A stretch of DNA of 64,000 bases from Natroniella sp046097105 (GCF_046097105.1 NZ_CP175562.1:1488001-1552000); one strand, 5' to 3'. Positions 7,973 to 17,745 are shown, counted from the first letter of the stretch. The notes: generated by a model not told the origin, from the letters alone. Made by a program: numbers and translations.

Positions 7973-10900
7973 CTAAAAAGCAGCTAATTGATCCAACTGT
8001 AAAGAAACTAGTTTTGAAACACCTGATTCCTCCATAGTAACACCATATAATGAATTTGAAACCTTCATTGTTCCTTTACGGTGAGTAATAACTACAAATT
8101 GTGTTTGAGACGATAATTGATCTAAATAATTAGCAAAACGCTCTACATTAGCATCATCCAAAGGAGCATCTAATTCATCTAAAACATAAAAAGGGCTTGG
8201 ATTAACCTTTAATAAAGCAAATACTAACGCAGTAGCTGTTAAAGCTTTTTCTCCACCAGACATTAAAGACAACTTCTGTAGTTTTTTACCTGGTGGTTGA
8301 GCATTTATCTCCACACCTGTCTCTAATAAATCATCTTCGTCTTCTAAGATTAATTTAGCTTGTCCTCCTCCAAATAAGTCAGTAAATATTTCTTCAAATT
8401 GACCTTTTACTTCTTTAAACGTCTTAATAAACTTCTCTTCCATTTTTTCATTAATTTCGGTTATCACTTTCTGCAATGATCTTTTTGCTTGGGCCAAATC
8501 ATCAGACTGCTCTTTAAGAAAAGAAAAACGCTGGTCTAACTTTTGATACTCATCAATTGCTCCTAAATTAACCGGTTCTAATCTTTTCATCTTTCGCTTC
8601 AGCTTTTTAATCCTCTTTTCAACTTCAGTAAAATCTTCAATAGCTGTTCGCTCTTCAATCACTAAATCTATATCTATTTGATACTCATCAGTTAGTTTAG
8701 TTTCAACATTAGTTAATTTAACTTCTAGTTGGGCCAACTCCACCTCTATTTGATTATACTCTTGCTGTAACTTCTGATATCGCTCTCTAACCTCTTTTGA
8801 TTGTTGCTCAAATTGATTAATTCGTCCTTTAACTTCTTTTTCTTCTTGCCTTAAGCTGATTAACTGTTCTTCTAAGTTATCTACCTTAGAATTTAGTTCT
8901 TGCTGTTCTAAAGCTAAATTTTGAGCAGTATCTTTAAGTTGAGTCTGCTTATTTTCTAATCTAACAACTTCCTTTTCTTTCTCTTCAAGTTGCTGTTGGC
9001 TTTTCTTAAAATCCTGCTCTAACTTCATTAATTCATTCTGTAAATTCTTCTTTCCTTCTTTGACAGAAGCCAATTCAATCTTTAAATTCGTAATCTGCTC
9101 AGAAAATAACTCTTCTTTCTGTTTAAGTGAGCTGATCTCTGTTTCTAACTGATTAGTCGTTGATTCCAAATTATTTTCATTAACAGACAGTTGATTTAAA
9201 GCATTCACTAACTCTTCTTTTTTCATTTTAAATTCTGTAATCTGTTGTTCTAACTGATCAATCTTATTAACCTTAAGCGCAACTTCTTTTTGAATACGGG
9301 CCAGCTCTCTTCCTAATTGCTGCTCATCCTTTTCCAAAGTTGTTCTTTGAATCTCTAACTTATGTAATTTTTCCTTTGTCTCTTTTATCTGTTCTTGATT
9401 AGTAACTAATTCATCCTTTTTAGCAAGACCTTGTTGCTCCAAAACGGTTAACTTTTTAGAAATATTCTTTACTTCTACTTTTAATTTCTCGATCTCTCGA
9501 CTTCGCCCTAATAAATTATTATCTTGAGCATAACTTCCTCCAGTCATTGCTCCTCCAGGATTGATCACTTCACCAGCTAATGTAACAACCTTAACTCTCT
9601 TATTAACAGCTTTAGAAACCTCAACAGCTGCATCTATATTCTCAGCTATAATAACTCTCCCTAAAATATTTTCAACCACTGGTCGATATTGTACATGATA
9701 ATCAATTAAATCTTTAGCTAAGCCAATTGCTCCTTCTAACTTCAAACCTCGCTCTTCACTCTTTCTTAAAGACCTCGCTTTGACTAAATTAAGAGGCAGC
9801 ATAGTAGCCCTTCCAGCTCGATTATCCTTTAAATATTCAATTGCCCTCTTTCCTACTTGATCATCCTCAACTATTACATTCTGTAATTTACTACCCAAAG
9901 CAACTTCAATTGCTGTTTCATACTCTTGAGGCACCTCTATTAATTCGGCTACTACTCCACAAACTCCATTTAAATTCTGAGTTCGATTAATATAATTGAG
10001 TAAATTTTTAACTCCCTTGTAATAACCTTGATAATTGTCTTGCATCCCTTCTAAAACATTCAATCTAGATTCTTTATTATTTAATTCCTCTTTTAACTTT
10101 TGATAATCTTGCTGTACAATATTTAATTCCTTCTTAAATTCTTCTTGCTCTTCTTTCTTTTTTTCATAATAACTCCGCAAACTACTTAACTCATCCTTTA
10201 TCTTTGCTACTTTTTTGAACTTAACCTCCTTCCGCTTCTCAATTTTTTCAATCTTCTGTTGTAAATTCTCTTTAATTTCAATTAACTCTTTATTTTCCTT
10301 TTGGCAACGTTCAACCTCTTTAGTTAAATTTTCAATTTGATGTTTATAATCAGTTATTTGATTAGCCTGGGTTAGTTTATTGCCCTCAATTTCTTGCTTA
10401 GAACCTATCCTTTCTGCTAACTTTTTCTTGATAGAATTGATTTCTTCTTGCTTACTATTTAACAAAGAAAGTTTTTGCTGTAATTTCTCTTCTAAAATTT
10501 CCCCTTCTTCTTTTTTATTGTAAATTTTTTCTTGGAGCAGATTAACCTCATCTTTCAAGATAGTTATTTCCTGATTTAACTTATCTTGTTGCCCTCCAAG
10601 GTTTTTTTTCCTTTCTGCAAGTAGCTCTAATTTACTTTCAAGCCGCTCTAAATCTCGTTTGGTATTAAATAAAGCATCTTTTTGCTGATCAATTGCTGCT
10701 ACTAATTCTTGTTGCTTTGTCTGACAGTTATCTATTTTTAAATCAAATTCATTCACCCCTGCTTTAGCTTCAGTTAATTGATATGACAAACTTTGCTTAG
10801 TAGCAATCTGTTGATCAAATTGATTTTCCAATTTAACATAGTTATTTAATAATAAATTAACTTCTAACTCCTTTAGTTCTCCTTGATAATTTTTATATTC

Positions 10901-11539
10901 TTCAGCTTTATTAGCCTCTTGTTTTAACGGATTTAATTGGCGTTTTATCTCCTCAATAATATCTCTTACCCGATTTAATTTTTGCTCAGTACTCTCTAAT
11001 TTTTTTAATGCTTCTTTTTTTCTCTGTTTATGTTTGCTAATTCCTGCTGCTTCCTCAAATAACTCTCGCCTATCAACAGACCTTTCACTTAAAATCTGCT
11101 CTACCTTTCCTTGTCCAATAATCGAATAGGAATCTTTTCCAATTCCTGTATCCATCAACAACTCTTGAATATCCTTTAAACGACAAATATTATTATTAAT
11201 TAAGTAGTCACTTTCTCCACTACGCGTAACCCTTCTACTAATAGTTGCTTGATTATAATCTATTGGCAATTCATTTTGGCTATTATCTAAAGTTAAAGAA
11301 ACTTGAGCCATCCCTAATGCTCTCCGTTTTTTACTTCCAGCAAATATTATATCTTCCATTTTAGAACCACGCAGTGTTTTAGCACTTTGTTCTCCTAAAA
11401 CCCATCTCACTGCATCTGAAATATTACTCTTACCACTGCCATTCGGGCCAATAATCCCCGTAATCGCCGGTTCAAAATCTATCTTTACTTTATCAGCAAA
11501 AGATTTAAACCCCTTGACCTCAATCTGTTTTAAAAACAA
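7973..11539 (-). CDS. smc: Chromosome segregation protein SMC
   Basis: 1188-aa condensin ATPase that organises and separates chromosomes together with ScpA and ScpB (both in this window at 16-17.6 kb). Walker A GPNGSGKSN is at 31-39, followed by the Q-loop region; long coiled coils (about 170-500 and 680-1000) flank the hinge (about 510-640, with the Gly motif near LAGEVINPGGAMTGGSY after it); the signature LSLMSGGEKALTATAL and Walker B FYVLDELDAPLDDANV are near the C-terminus. The start is a TTG at 11539 preceded by AGGAGG; no ATG lies nearby. Full length for the family. Confidence 0.97.
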   Translation of the reverse strand: MFLKQIEVKGFKSFADKVKIDFEPAITGIIGPNGSGKSNISDAVRWVLGEQSAKTLRGSKMEDIIFAGSKKRRALGMAQVSLTLDNSQNELPIDYNQATISRRVTRSGESDYLINNNICRLKDIQELLMDTGIGKDSYSIIGQGKVEQILSERSVDRRELFEEAAGISKHKQRKKEALKKLESTEQKLNRVRDIIEEIKRQLNPLKQEANKAEEYKNYQGELKELEVNLLLNNYVKLENQFDQQIATKQSLSYQLTEAKAGVNEFDLKIDNCQTKQQELVAAIDQQKDALFNTKRDLERLESKLELLAERKKNLGGQQDKLNQEITILKDEVNLLQEKIYNKKEEGEILEEKLQQKLSLLNSKQEEINSIKKKLAERIGSKQEIEGNKLTQANQITDYKHQIENLTKEVERCQKENKELIEIKENLQQKIEKIEKRKEVKFKKVAKIKDELSSLRSYYEKKKEEQEEFKKELNIVQQDYQKLKEELNNKESRLNVLEGMQDNYQGYYKGVKNLLNYINRTQNLNGVCGVVAELIEVPQEYETAIEVALGSKLQNVIVEDDQVGKRAIEYLKDNRAGRATMLPLNLVKARSLRKSEERGLKLEGAIGLAKDLIDYHVQYRPVVENILGRVIIAENIDAAVEVSKAVNKRVKVVTLAGEVINPGGAMTGGSYAQDNNLLGRSREIEKLKVEVKNISKKLTVLEQQGLAKKDELVTNQEQIKETKEKLHKLEIQRTTLEKDEQQLGRELARIQKEVALKVNKIDQLEQQITEFKMKKEELVNALNQLSVNENNLESTTNQLETEISSLKQKEELFSEQITNLKIELASVKEGKKNLQNELMKLEQDFKKSQQQLEEKEKEVVRLENKQTQLKDTAQNLALEQQELNSKVDNLEEQLISLRQEEKEVKGRINQFEQQSKEVRERYQKLQQEYNQIEVELAQLEVKLTNVETKLTDEYQIDIDLVIEERTAIEDFTEVEKRIKKLKRKMKRLEPVNLGAIDEYQKLDQRFSFLKEQSDDLAQAKRSLQKVITEINEKMEEKFIKTFKEVKGQFEEIFTDLFGGGQAKLILEDEDDLLETGVEINAQPPGKKLQKLSLMSGGEKALTATALVFALLKVNPSPFYVLDELDAPLDDANVERFANYLDQLSSQTQFVVITHRKGTMKVSNSLYGVTMEESGVSKLVSLQLDQLAAF

Positions 11540-11621
11540 ACCAGTTCCTCCTTATTACCAAAATTCAAACACTAAATTTTATTTTATCATAGATTAAAGA
11601 AAAATAAAATATATCAACCAT

Positions 11622-11659
11622 AAAAAAACCTATCTACAAAGTAGAAAAGTAGATAGGTT
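11622..11659 (-). terminator. Rho-independent terminator of spoVS
   Basis: Perfect 11-bp inverted arms (11628-11638 and 11649-11659) are followed on the minus strand by T7. It ends spoVS transcription before smc. Confidence 0.85.
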
Positions 11660-11688
11660 AAGCAGATCTAAAAAATTAAGTTTAAATT

Positions 11689-11949
11689 TTATCTAGGCTC
11701 AACAATAAATTTAATCGCTGTTCTTTTCTCACCATCAATTTCTATCTCAGTAAAAGCTGGAATAGCTATTAAATCCATCCCATTCGGTGCTACAAAACCC
11801 CTAGTAATCGCAACAGCTTTTACTGCCTGATTAACTGCTCCAGCACCAACACCTTGCATCTCAACCCTACCTTCTTCCCTTAAAACAGCCGCTAATGCTC
11901 CTGCTACAGATTTAGGTTTTGAATTAGATGATACCTTTAATATTTCCAT
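11689..11949 (-). CDS. spoVS: Stage V sporulation protein S
   Basis: 86-aa Alba-like protein, very conserved, required for efficient sporulation in Bacillus. Family hallmarks: MEILKVSSNSKPKSVAGALA at the start, the central GAGAVNQAVKAVAITRGFVAP, and the end TAIKFIVEPR. It stands alone with its own terminator. Upstream, near 12020-12050, a weak SigmaH-like pair can be read on the minus strand (AAGGGATTT then AATGAAT with a 10-base spacer), consistent with SigmaH control in Bacillus but not convincing on its own. Confidence 0.96.
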   Translation of the reverse strand: MEILKVSSNSKPKSVAGALAAVLREEGRVEMQGVGAGAVNQAVKAVAITRGFVAPNGMDLIAIPAFTEIEIDGEKRTAIKFIVEPR

Positions 11950-12065
11950 GTTTTCTCCCCCTTTAATTTTATAGCTACATTCATAACTTCTATTAATGTA
12001 TAGTGTATCGTCTTATTATAATATTCATTGAAAATGGAAAAATCCCTTTATTTTCTAAAAAATTA

Positions 12066-13082
12066 TTAAAATAGATTAACTACAACCTCTCCTCTAATCA
12101 AGGTATCATCTAAATTAAACTCAACTTCATCAAGATCATATTCTTTTTTTAAGTATACAAAGTTTTTATTTTTTTGCCCTTTTAAATTTGACAAATCTTT
12201 CGGGTTGACAGTTATCTTGACTTTATTTCCAACCAAACTCTCTTTTAATCTCTTCTCTATTTTAGTTAAAAGTAATTTAGATTCAACTAACTGCCTAAAT
12301 GCTGGATGAAATGGACCAGCTAAAATCTGTTTTTGGTTAACACTTGCTGAAGGCTGTAAACCAATCCTAATCACATCTATACCAGCCTCTCTAAATAAGT
12401 TCAATAATTTTGCTGTAATTTCAACACCTTCTTCTAAAGATAGAGGAGTATAAATACATTTCTGATGTGATTTAGCCAATTCAGTATTTTTAATAACTAA
12501 CGTAGGGTAGATTCTTACGAATTCTGGCTGCAAATCAATTACTCCCTTACCAGTAGCCAAGTCAGACTCTTGACTAGAAGAGGGTAGTCCAGGCATTATC
12601 TGCAACCCAATTTGGAAATTATATTCCTTAATTAAAGCTACTGCCTGCAAGGTATCTTCTTTACTATGCCCCCTCCCAGCAGCAGCTAAAACCTCATTAT
12701 CAAGTGACTGTACTCCTAATTCAATTACAGTTACATTATTCTCTTGTAAAAAATCTAAACTTTTGCTATCTATATAATCTGGTCGAGTTGATAATCTAAT
12801 CCCATTAATTTTACCACTTTCTAACCTTTCATTAGCTAAATCCAATAACTCTTGTTGTAACTGTTGTGAAATACCAGTAAAACTCCCACCATAAAATGCA
12901 ACTTCAATTCGATTAGCTTCAGGTGGTATAGTAGATAAATAATCATCTATCTGATTATTTATCTGCTCAAGATTTATCTGATTTTTAATTCCTGTAATCT
13001 CTTCTTGGTTACAAAAAACACAATCATGAGGACATCCCAAATGAGGAACAAAAATTGGAATGATATAATTTTGTTTACTCAT
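12066..13082 (-). CDS. Radical SAM protein, Elp3-like short family
   Basis: 338-aa radical SAM enzyme with the cluster motif Cys17-Cys21-Cys24 (GCPHDCVFCNQ) near the N-terminus, then FYGGSFTGI and the ELGVQSLDNEVLAAAGRGH region typical of Elp3/HemN-type enzymes. Unlike full Elp3 it has no acetyltransferase domain. Homologues near smc/rnc in Clostridia are annotated only as radical SAM proteins; the substrate is unknown. It overlaps the rluB stop by 8 bases, so the pair is translationally coupled. Confidence 0.85.
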   Translation of the reverse strand: MSKQNYIIPIFVPHLGCPHDCVFCNQEEITGIKNQINLEQINNQIDDYLSTIPPEANRIEVAFYGGSFTGISQQLQQELLDLANERLESGKINGIRLSTRPDYIDSKSLDFLQENNVTVIELGVQSLDNEVLAAAGRGHSKEDTLQAVALIKEYNFQIGLQIMPGLPSSSQESDLATGKGVIDLQPEFVRIYPTLVIKNTELAKSHQKCIYTPLSLEEGVEITAKLLNLFREAGIDVIRIGLQPSASVNQKQILAGPFHPAFRQLVESKLLLTKIEKRLKESLVGNKVKITVNPKDLSNLKGQKNKNFVYLKKEYDLDEVEFNLDDTLIRGEVVVNLF

Positions 13083-13806
13083 TTTCCTTTACTTTCTTAG
13101 CAACCTCTCTTAGCTGCTTTATTTCATTCTTTCTTAAAAATCTATAATCCCCTAACTTTAAGTCATCATCTAATTCTAAAGGCCCCATCTTAATCCTTTT
13201 TAACTCTTGAACAGGATGTCCAACCGCCTTACACATTCTTTTAACTTGATGTTTTCTACCTTCATGAATCTCTAAAGATAAAATTGCTCGTTCACTAAAA
13301 TCAACTACTAATTCTACTTTAGCCGGTGCTGTCCAACCATCAGCTAATTTAATCCCTCTTTCTAAAGCTTTTAAATTCCCTTGATTAGGAACTCCTTTAA
13401 CTGTAGCTATATACTTCTTAGTAATCTCGTGACTAGGGTGTGTTAAAGCATAAGTTACATCACCATCATTAGTTAAAAGCAATAATCCTTCTGTATCATA
13501 ATCTAACCTTCCTACTGGATAAACCCGCTGCTTAACTTTAATTAAATCCAACACCGTTCTTCTCCCATGAGGATCATCTGCAGTTGTAACGCAACCTTGT
13601 GGTTTATTTAGTAGAATATAGACCGGTTTTTCTTTGGTTATTTGAGAACCATCAACTTTAATTTGATCCTTATTTGGATCAACCTTAGTTCCTAACTCCA
13701 TAACCACCTTCCCATTAACCTCTACTCTTCCTGCTGTAATCAACTTTTCACTCTGCCTCCGAGATGCTACTCCTGCCTTAGCCATTACTTTTTGTAAACG
13801 CTCCAT
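13075..13806 (-). CDS. rluB: Pseudouridine synthase RluB
   Basis: RsuA/RluB-family enzyme (243 aa) that makes pseudouridine in 23S rRNA (position 2605 in E. coli numbering for RluB). An N-terminal S4 domain (MERLQKVMAKAGVASRRQSEKLI) precedes the catalytic domain with VGRLDYDTEGLLLLTNDGD, whose Asp is the catalytic residue, and the KRMCKAVGHPVQELKRIKMG motif. The ATG at 13806 follows GAGGTGATAGTTG. It follows the D,D-carboxypeptidase gene by 70 bases; ytfJ-dacF-rluB order with scpA/scpB upstream is typical of Firmicutes. Confidence 0.94.
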   Translation of the reverse strand: MERLQKVMAKAGVASRRQSEKLITAGRVEVNGKVVMELGTKVDPNKDQIKVDGSQITKEKPVYILLNKPQGCVTTADDPHGRRTVLDLIKVKQRVYPVGRLDYDTEGLLLLTNDGDVTYALTHPSHEITKKYIATVKGVPNQGNLKALERGIKLADGWTAPAKVELVVDFSERAILSLEIHEGRKHQVKRMCKAVGHPVQELKRIKMGPLELDDDLKLGDYRFLRKNEIKQLREVAKKVKENE

Positions 13807-13876
13807 CAACTATCACCTCAATTAGATAATTTTATTCCTTTGACTATAATTCACGATAGCTGCTGAAGTTCCTTCC

Positions 13877-15001
13877 TTAAAAATAAGTCTGAACTATCGA
13901 GTTTAATCTTCGCCAAAAATTAACCCATGCTGAGGCTTCAATATCTCTATCTGCTATTAAATCAACTCGCCCCAACAATTCTCCATTAGCATGAATAGAT
14001 AACTTCCCTACCTTTTCTCCAACTTTGACAGGGAATCTAATATTTTGATCAACTTCTACAACTTTATTCAGATTCAGTTGATTACCATTACCTACTATCC
14101 ACCTAAATTCATCTGCTGCTTTTAATCCTAACTGACTGCCATTTTTAAACTCTACTTCTTTAATCAAATCCCCTTTAGCTATAATATCAACTTTACTATA
14201 ATTATTAAATCCATAATTTAACAATGCCAGAGAACCATTCCATACATCGCCACCTTTTAAGACAACACTAATTAATTGCTGTCCATTCCTGGTAGCAGAA
14301 GCTACTAAACACTTTCCTGCTGCCGATGTATAACCAGTTTTAACTCCATCTACCATTTCTGAACGAACCAGTAATCTATTCGTATTAATCAAAATTCTAT
14401 CCCAGTCATTACCTGGCCAAGAGATTCTTTTTTTAGAAGTATCAACTACTTCAGCAAAGAAATTATTTTCTAATGCATAACGAGTAATTTGGGCCAAATC
14501 ATAGGCTGTCGTTAAATGGCCTTCTTGAGGTAAACCATTAGGATTTTTAAAGCTGGTTTGTAATGCTCCTACCTCTCTTGCCTTCTGATTCATCATCTCA
14601 GCAAATTCTTCTACTGACCCTCCAATATGTTCAGCAATAGCTACTGCAGCATCATTTCCTGATTTAACCAACAAACCATAAACTAATTCACGTAAGGTTA
14701 ATGTCTCTTGAGGAGTTAAATGGATAGATGAGCCCCCTTCATAAGCTGCTCTATTACTAGCACTAACCTTATCTGCCAAATTTCCATACTCAATTGCCAA
14801 TATTCCAGTCATTATCTTAGTTGTACTAGCTGGGGGGCGTACTTCATGCATATTCTTATTATACAGCACTTGCCCAGTTTCAGCATCAATTAAAATAGCA
14901 GCTCTAGCATTTACTTGAGGCTGAGCTACTGCTTGTTGATTACTTATTAATACTAAATAAAAGAGTATGATCAATATATTATAATATCTTTTATTTTTCA
15001 T
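13877..15001 (-). CDS. D-alanyl-D-alanine carboxypeptidase (DacB/DacF family, S11)
   Basis: Exported low-molecular-weight penicillin-binding protein (374 aa) that trims the terminal D-Ala of peptidoglycan stem peptides. A signal peptide covers residues 1-26. The catalytic triad of motifs is intact: Ser59-Thr-Thr-Lys62, Ser114-Gly-Asn116 and KTG in VDGVKTGYTSAAG. A C-terminal beta domain (about 275-350) and an amphipathic tail are present. Its position between ytfJ and rluB matches the sporulation-linked dacB locus of Bacillus-type genomes, while a second paralogue sits beside spoIIA at 42.6-43.7 kb. Confidence 0.92.
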   Translation of the reverse strand: MKNKRYYNILIILFYLVLISNQQAVAQPQVNARAAILIDAETGQVLYNKNMHEVRPPASTTKIMTGILAIEYGNLADKVSASNRAAYEGGSSIHLTPQETLTLRELVYGLLVKSGNDAAVAIAEHIGGSVEEFAEMMNQKAREVGALQTSFKNPNGLPQEGHLTTAYDLAQITRYALENNFFAEVVDTSKKRISWPGNDWDRILINTNRLLVRSEMVDGVKTGYTSAAGKCLVASATRNGQQLISVVLKGGDVWNGSLALLNYGFNNYSKVDIIAKGDLIKEVEFKNGSQLGLKAADEFRWIVGNGNQLNLNKVVEVDQNIRFPVKVGEKVGKLSIHANGELLGRVDLIADRDIEASAWVNFWRRLNSIVQTYF

Positions 15002-15054
15002 AACTTACCTCCCACTTTCACCTAATGTAACAAACACTTCTTATCTAACTAAAA

Positions 15055-15468
15055 TTAAAACCCCCTATTTCTCATATCTCCATTGTTCTCTTTTTTAGAA
15101 AATCCTTTGATTTGTTCGATCAACTCTGGAGCAATATTAATCAAACGTTCTATGACTGCATTATCATTAACAGGCAATAATCTAACCTGATTTTCCTTGA
15201 CAACCAAAAAAGCCATTGGCTGTAACATTACACCTGCCCCACTTCCCCCACTGAATTTAGGATCCTCAGAATTATTCTTCTTTTTATCTTTCTTACTACT
15301 GTATTCTCCTCCCCCTGCTGCAAACCCAAAATTAACCTTTGATATTGGAATAATTACACTTCCATCCTTTGTTTCAACTGCGTCACCAACAATTGTATTG
15401 ACATCAACCATCTTCTTTATGTTTTCCATTGCTGTATTCATCAATGTTTCAATTGGATGATCGGCCAT
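15055..15468 (-). CDS. ytfJ: Sporulation protein YtfJ (GerW family)
   Basis: 137-aa spore protein of the GerW/YtfJ family, found in spore-formers and linked to lysozyme-dependent germination in Bacillus. The start MADHPIETLMNTAMENIKKMVDVNTIVGD and the segment VIIPISKVNFGFAAGGGEY are diagnostic, followed by GSGAGVMLQPMAFLVV. It is preceded by AAGGAGG and starts one base after the DUF2953 stop, as in Bacillus (ytfI-ytfJ). Confidence 0.94.
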   Translation of the reverse strand: MADHPIETLMNTAMENIKKMVDVNTIVGDAVETKDGSVIIPISKVNFGFAAGGGEYSSKKDKKKNNSEDPKFSGGSGAGVMLQPMAFLVVKENQVRLLPVNDNAVIERLINIAPELIEQIKGFSKKENNGDMRNRGF

Positions 15469-15469
15469 T

Positions 15470-16096
15470 TTATTTAATCCTCCTTTTAATCTTATACCAG
15501 ATAATTTTAATTCCTACATGTATAATATTACCTAATTTAAATTCAAATATACCCTTAAGTTTTATTCTTACTGGTTGCTGCTGATTAAAATTTGGCTCTA
15601 CTTGAACACAAGGTAACGATTTAAATTCCAGATACTCTTGTAAAAGACCAATTATTGAACTTTTAAAAGCCCATAAACCACCTGTGACCAAACCGGTATG
15701 TGCAGGATTGCTTAAACCAAAGCTTGTTCTCCATAAAAAAGATTGACAATTATGAGTTAAAATCAGAAAAGTTTTAACTTGTTTATTAAGTTGATACGAC
15801 CTCTTTAAAAGATTGTGTAGTTTTTCTAATTCAGTTTTATCTAATTGCTCAGTAACATCTACCCTATCTATAAAGATACTATTCAGATCACCTTCAACCT
15901 CCAAAGTAGGTAGTGATAATAAGTTCTTAATTTCCATATATGATAAATTTAGTTTATAGCTAATAAATAATATCGATAACTTAAGATCTAAATTATCCTT
16001 GTCTTGGTACCTATCAAAATTTATTTCAATTTTAATTGGCATCCAAAAGAAAACCATCATAATTACTAATAGAATTAAGCTCAACAGATAGGACAT
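15470..16096 (-). CDS. DUF2953 protein (YtfI-like)
   Basis: 208-aa protein with one N-terminal membrane segment (MSYLLSLILLVIMMVFFW) and a soluble remainder carrying FGLSNPAHTGLVTGGLWA and VEPNFNQ, features of the DUF2953 family that pairs with YtfJ. The function is unknown; in spore-formers it is thought to be expressed in the forespore. The start is placed at the ATG at 16096 behind AAGGTG rather than an upstream GTG at 16105. Confidence 0.82.
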   Translation of the reverse strand: MSYLLSLILLVIMMVFFWMPIKIEINFDRYQDKDNLDLKLSILFISYKLNLSYMEIKNLLSLPTLEVEGDLNSIFIDRVDVTEQLDKTELEKLHNLLKRSYQLNKQVKTFLILTHNCQSFLWRTSFGLSNPAHTGLVTGGLWAFKSSIIGLLQEYLEFKSLPCVQVEPNFNQQQPVRIKLKGIFEFKLGNIIHVGIKIIWYKIKRRIK

Positions 16097-16228
16097 TATT
16101 ATCACCTTCTAACTTATAACCCTTATTTTCCCCTGTATAAATTCAAATATACACAGTTAATAAAATGACTTTCAATTATAAACAATTTGAATTTAAGTTC
16201 AAGTCAAAATCAAAACTAAAAACAAACA

Positions 16229-16262
16229 TAAAAAAAGCAAGATGCTAGCTAGCATCTTGCTT
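16229..16262 (-). terminator. Terminator embedded in the end of scpB
   Basis: A perfect 28-base palindrome at 16235-16262 is followed on the minus strand by T6-7. Its left half encodes the last codons of scpB and the TAG stop at 16245-16247 lies inside the stem/loop. Confidence 0.88.
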
Positions 16263-16808
16263 AATCTCTTCTATTTCTTCACTATTTACTTTGTTAAACT
16301 CTTCTGGTTCAGGCAAATCATCTAAGCTTTCTAGTCCTAAATACTGAAGAAAATCTGCAGTTGTACCGTAAATAATAGGTTTTCCGATTGCATCTTTACG
16401 ACCTTGTTCTGACACTAATCCCCTCTTTTGTAAAGTCTTTAATGCTTTTTCTACATTCACTCCCCTGATATCTTCAACCTCTGCTCTAGTAGCTGGTTGC
16501 TTATAAGCAATAATAGCCAAAGTTTCTAAAGAAGCCTGACTTAAAGTCTTAGTTACCTCTGGCTGATGAAAATCTTTGATAATAGAAGAGTATTTAGCTT
16601 TCGTTTGTAATTGATAGCCATGATCTATCTTAACAAGTTCTATACCCTTAGCTTCTTGGTTGTACTCTATTTTAATTTGCTCTAATACTTCTTTAATTTT
16701 AGTTGACTCACCTTTTATTACTTTTCTTATTTCTTTAACCTGTAATGGCTCAGTTGCCATAAATAAGATCGCTTCAATAGCAGCCTTCAATTCAGATTGA
16801 TCTAACAT
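16245..16808 (-). CDS. scpB: Segregation and condensation protein B
   Basis: 187-aa winged-helix subunit of the SMC-ScpA-ScpB condensin; a ScpB dimer holds the ScpA linker. Diagnostic stretches: KAAIEAILFMATEPLQVKEI at the start and LSQASLETLAIIAYKQPATRAEVEDIRGVN in the middle, followed by LVSEQGRKDAIGKPIIYGTT. It overlaps scpA by 17 bases and ends inside its own terminator stem. Confidence 0.96.
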   Translation of the reverse strand: MLDQSELKAAIEAILFMATEPLQVKEIRKVIKGESTKIKEVLEQIKIEYNQEAKGIELVKIDHGYQLQTKAKYSSIIKDFHQPEVTKTLSQASLETLAIIAYKQPATRAEVEDIRGVNVEKALKTLQKRGLVSEQGRKDAIGKPIIYGTTADFLQYLGLESLDDLPEPEEFNKVNSEEIEEIKQDAS

Positions 16809-17565
16809 TTTGCACCATCCCTGTATAATAAATATTAATCTCGGAAAAGTTAAAATCTTGCTTAATCTTTAACTCCTTTCTTTTAATCAGTTCTAATAAA
16901 GCCATAAAAGTTACAACAATCTTTAATCTAGAATCTAATTGTAAAAATAAATCCGAAGATTTAATTTCTCCTCCTGCAACAACTAAACTATTTTTAATAT
17001 ACCGTTTTTGTTCACTAATCGTAACTTCTTCTCGATTCAAATATGATAACTTTTCTTTTTTGGGCTCTTCTTGTTGTTTCCTCTTTTTAACTTTAGCTTG
17101 CTTAATTACCTTCTCAAAAGCTGTAACAAATTGATCAAGATCTACATCTTCCAATGGATTTTCTACTTCAAAATCTAAATTAGCCAATAAAGGAGCTACA
17201 TTCCGAGTATATCTTTCTTGCTGTTCTTTTTCAAAATCTTGTAATTCACTTGCCAGTTTTTTATATTTTTTATATTCTAATAATCGTTCTACTAACTGCT
17301 GTTTAAGATCAACCTCATCACTATCTTCTTCTTTAGGGCTAGGTAAGAGAGTTTGGGCTTTTATCTCCATTAGTTTAGTTGCCATTACTAAAAATTCACT
17401 GGCTATATTTAAATTAAACTGTTGCATTCTATTAATGTAATCTAAATACTGCTCTGTGATTTCAGAGATTTTAATATCACAGATCTCTACTTTATTCTTC
17501 TTTAATAAATGTAATAATAAATCACTTGGCCCTTCAAAAGCATCAATCTTAATTTGATAGCTCAT
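16792..17565 (-). CDS. scpA: Segregation and condensation protein A
   Basis: 257-aa kleisin that bridges SMC heads. The N-terminal SMC-neck-binding part reads IDAFEGPSDLLLHLLKKNKVEICDI, followed by the characteristic ASEFLVMATKLMEIKAQTLLP; a charged linker (about 75-180) and a C-terminal winged helix (FMALLELIKRKELKIKQD) follow. ATG at 17565 after a GGGGGTGAGG ribosome site. Overlaps scpB; forms the condensin complex with the SMC at 8-11.5 kb. Confidence 0.96.
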   Translation of the reverse strand: MSYQIKIDAFEGPSDLLLHLLKKNKVEICDIKISEITEQYLDYINRMQQFNLNIASEFLVMATKLMEIKAQTLLPSPKEEDSDEVDLKQQLVERLLEYKKYKKLASELQDFEKEQQERYTRNVAPLLANLDFEVENPLEDVDLDQFVTAFEKVIKQAKVKKRKQQEEPKKEKLSYLNREEVTISEQKRYIKNSLVVAGGEIKSSDLFLQLDSRLKIVVTFMALLELIKRKELKIKQDFNFSEINIYYTGMVQNVRSI

Positions 17566-17647
17566 AACCTCACCCCCCTATTTTATATCAACTTACAGTT
17601 TACAATTAGCAGTTAAGAGCATTAAATTCTTAAAACCAAAACTATTT

Positions 17648-17745
17648 AATATTAAGTACAAGGTTAAGCCTAAGTTTAATTAAAAGATAAACCTTTGTGT
17701 TTTTAATGATTTACTTAGCCTTAACCTCAACCTTAAACTTAAGTT
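17648..17745. repeat. Intergenic inverted repeat, family A copy 2
   Basis: Between trpS and scpA; arms 17661-17675 and 17713-17727 pair at 14 of 15 positions. Design and right-arm text match the copy at 3882-3964. The neighbouring 17590-17640 carries a TTACAGTTTACAATTAGCAG-type repeat also seen near 3186 and 46060. Confidence 0.55.
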
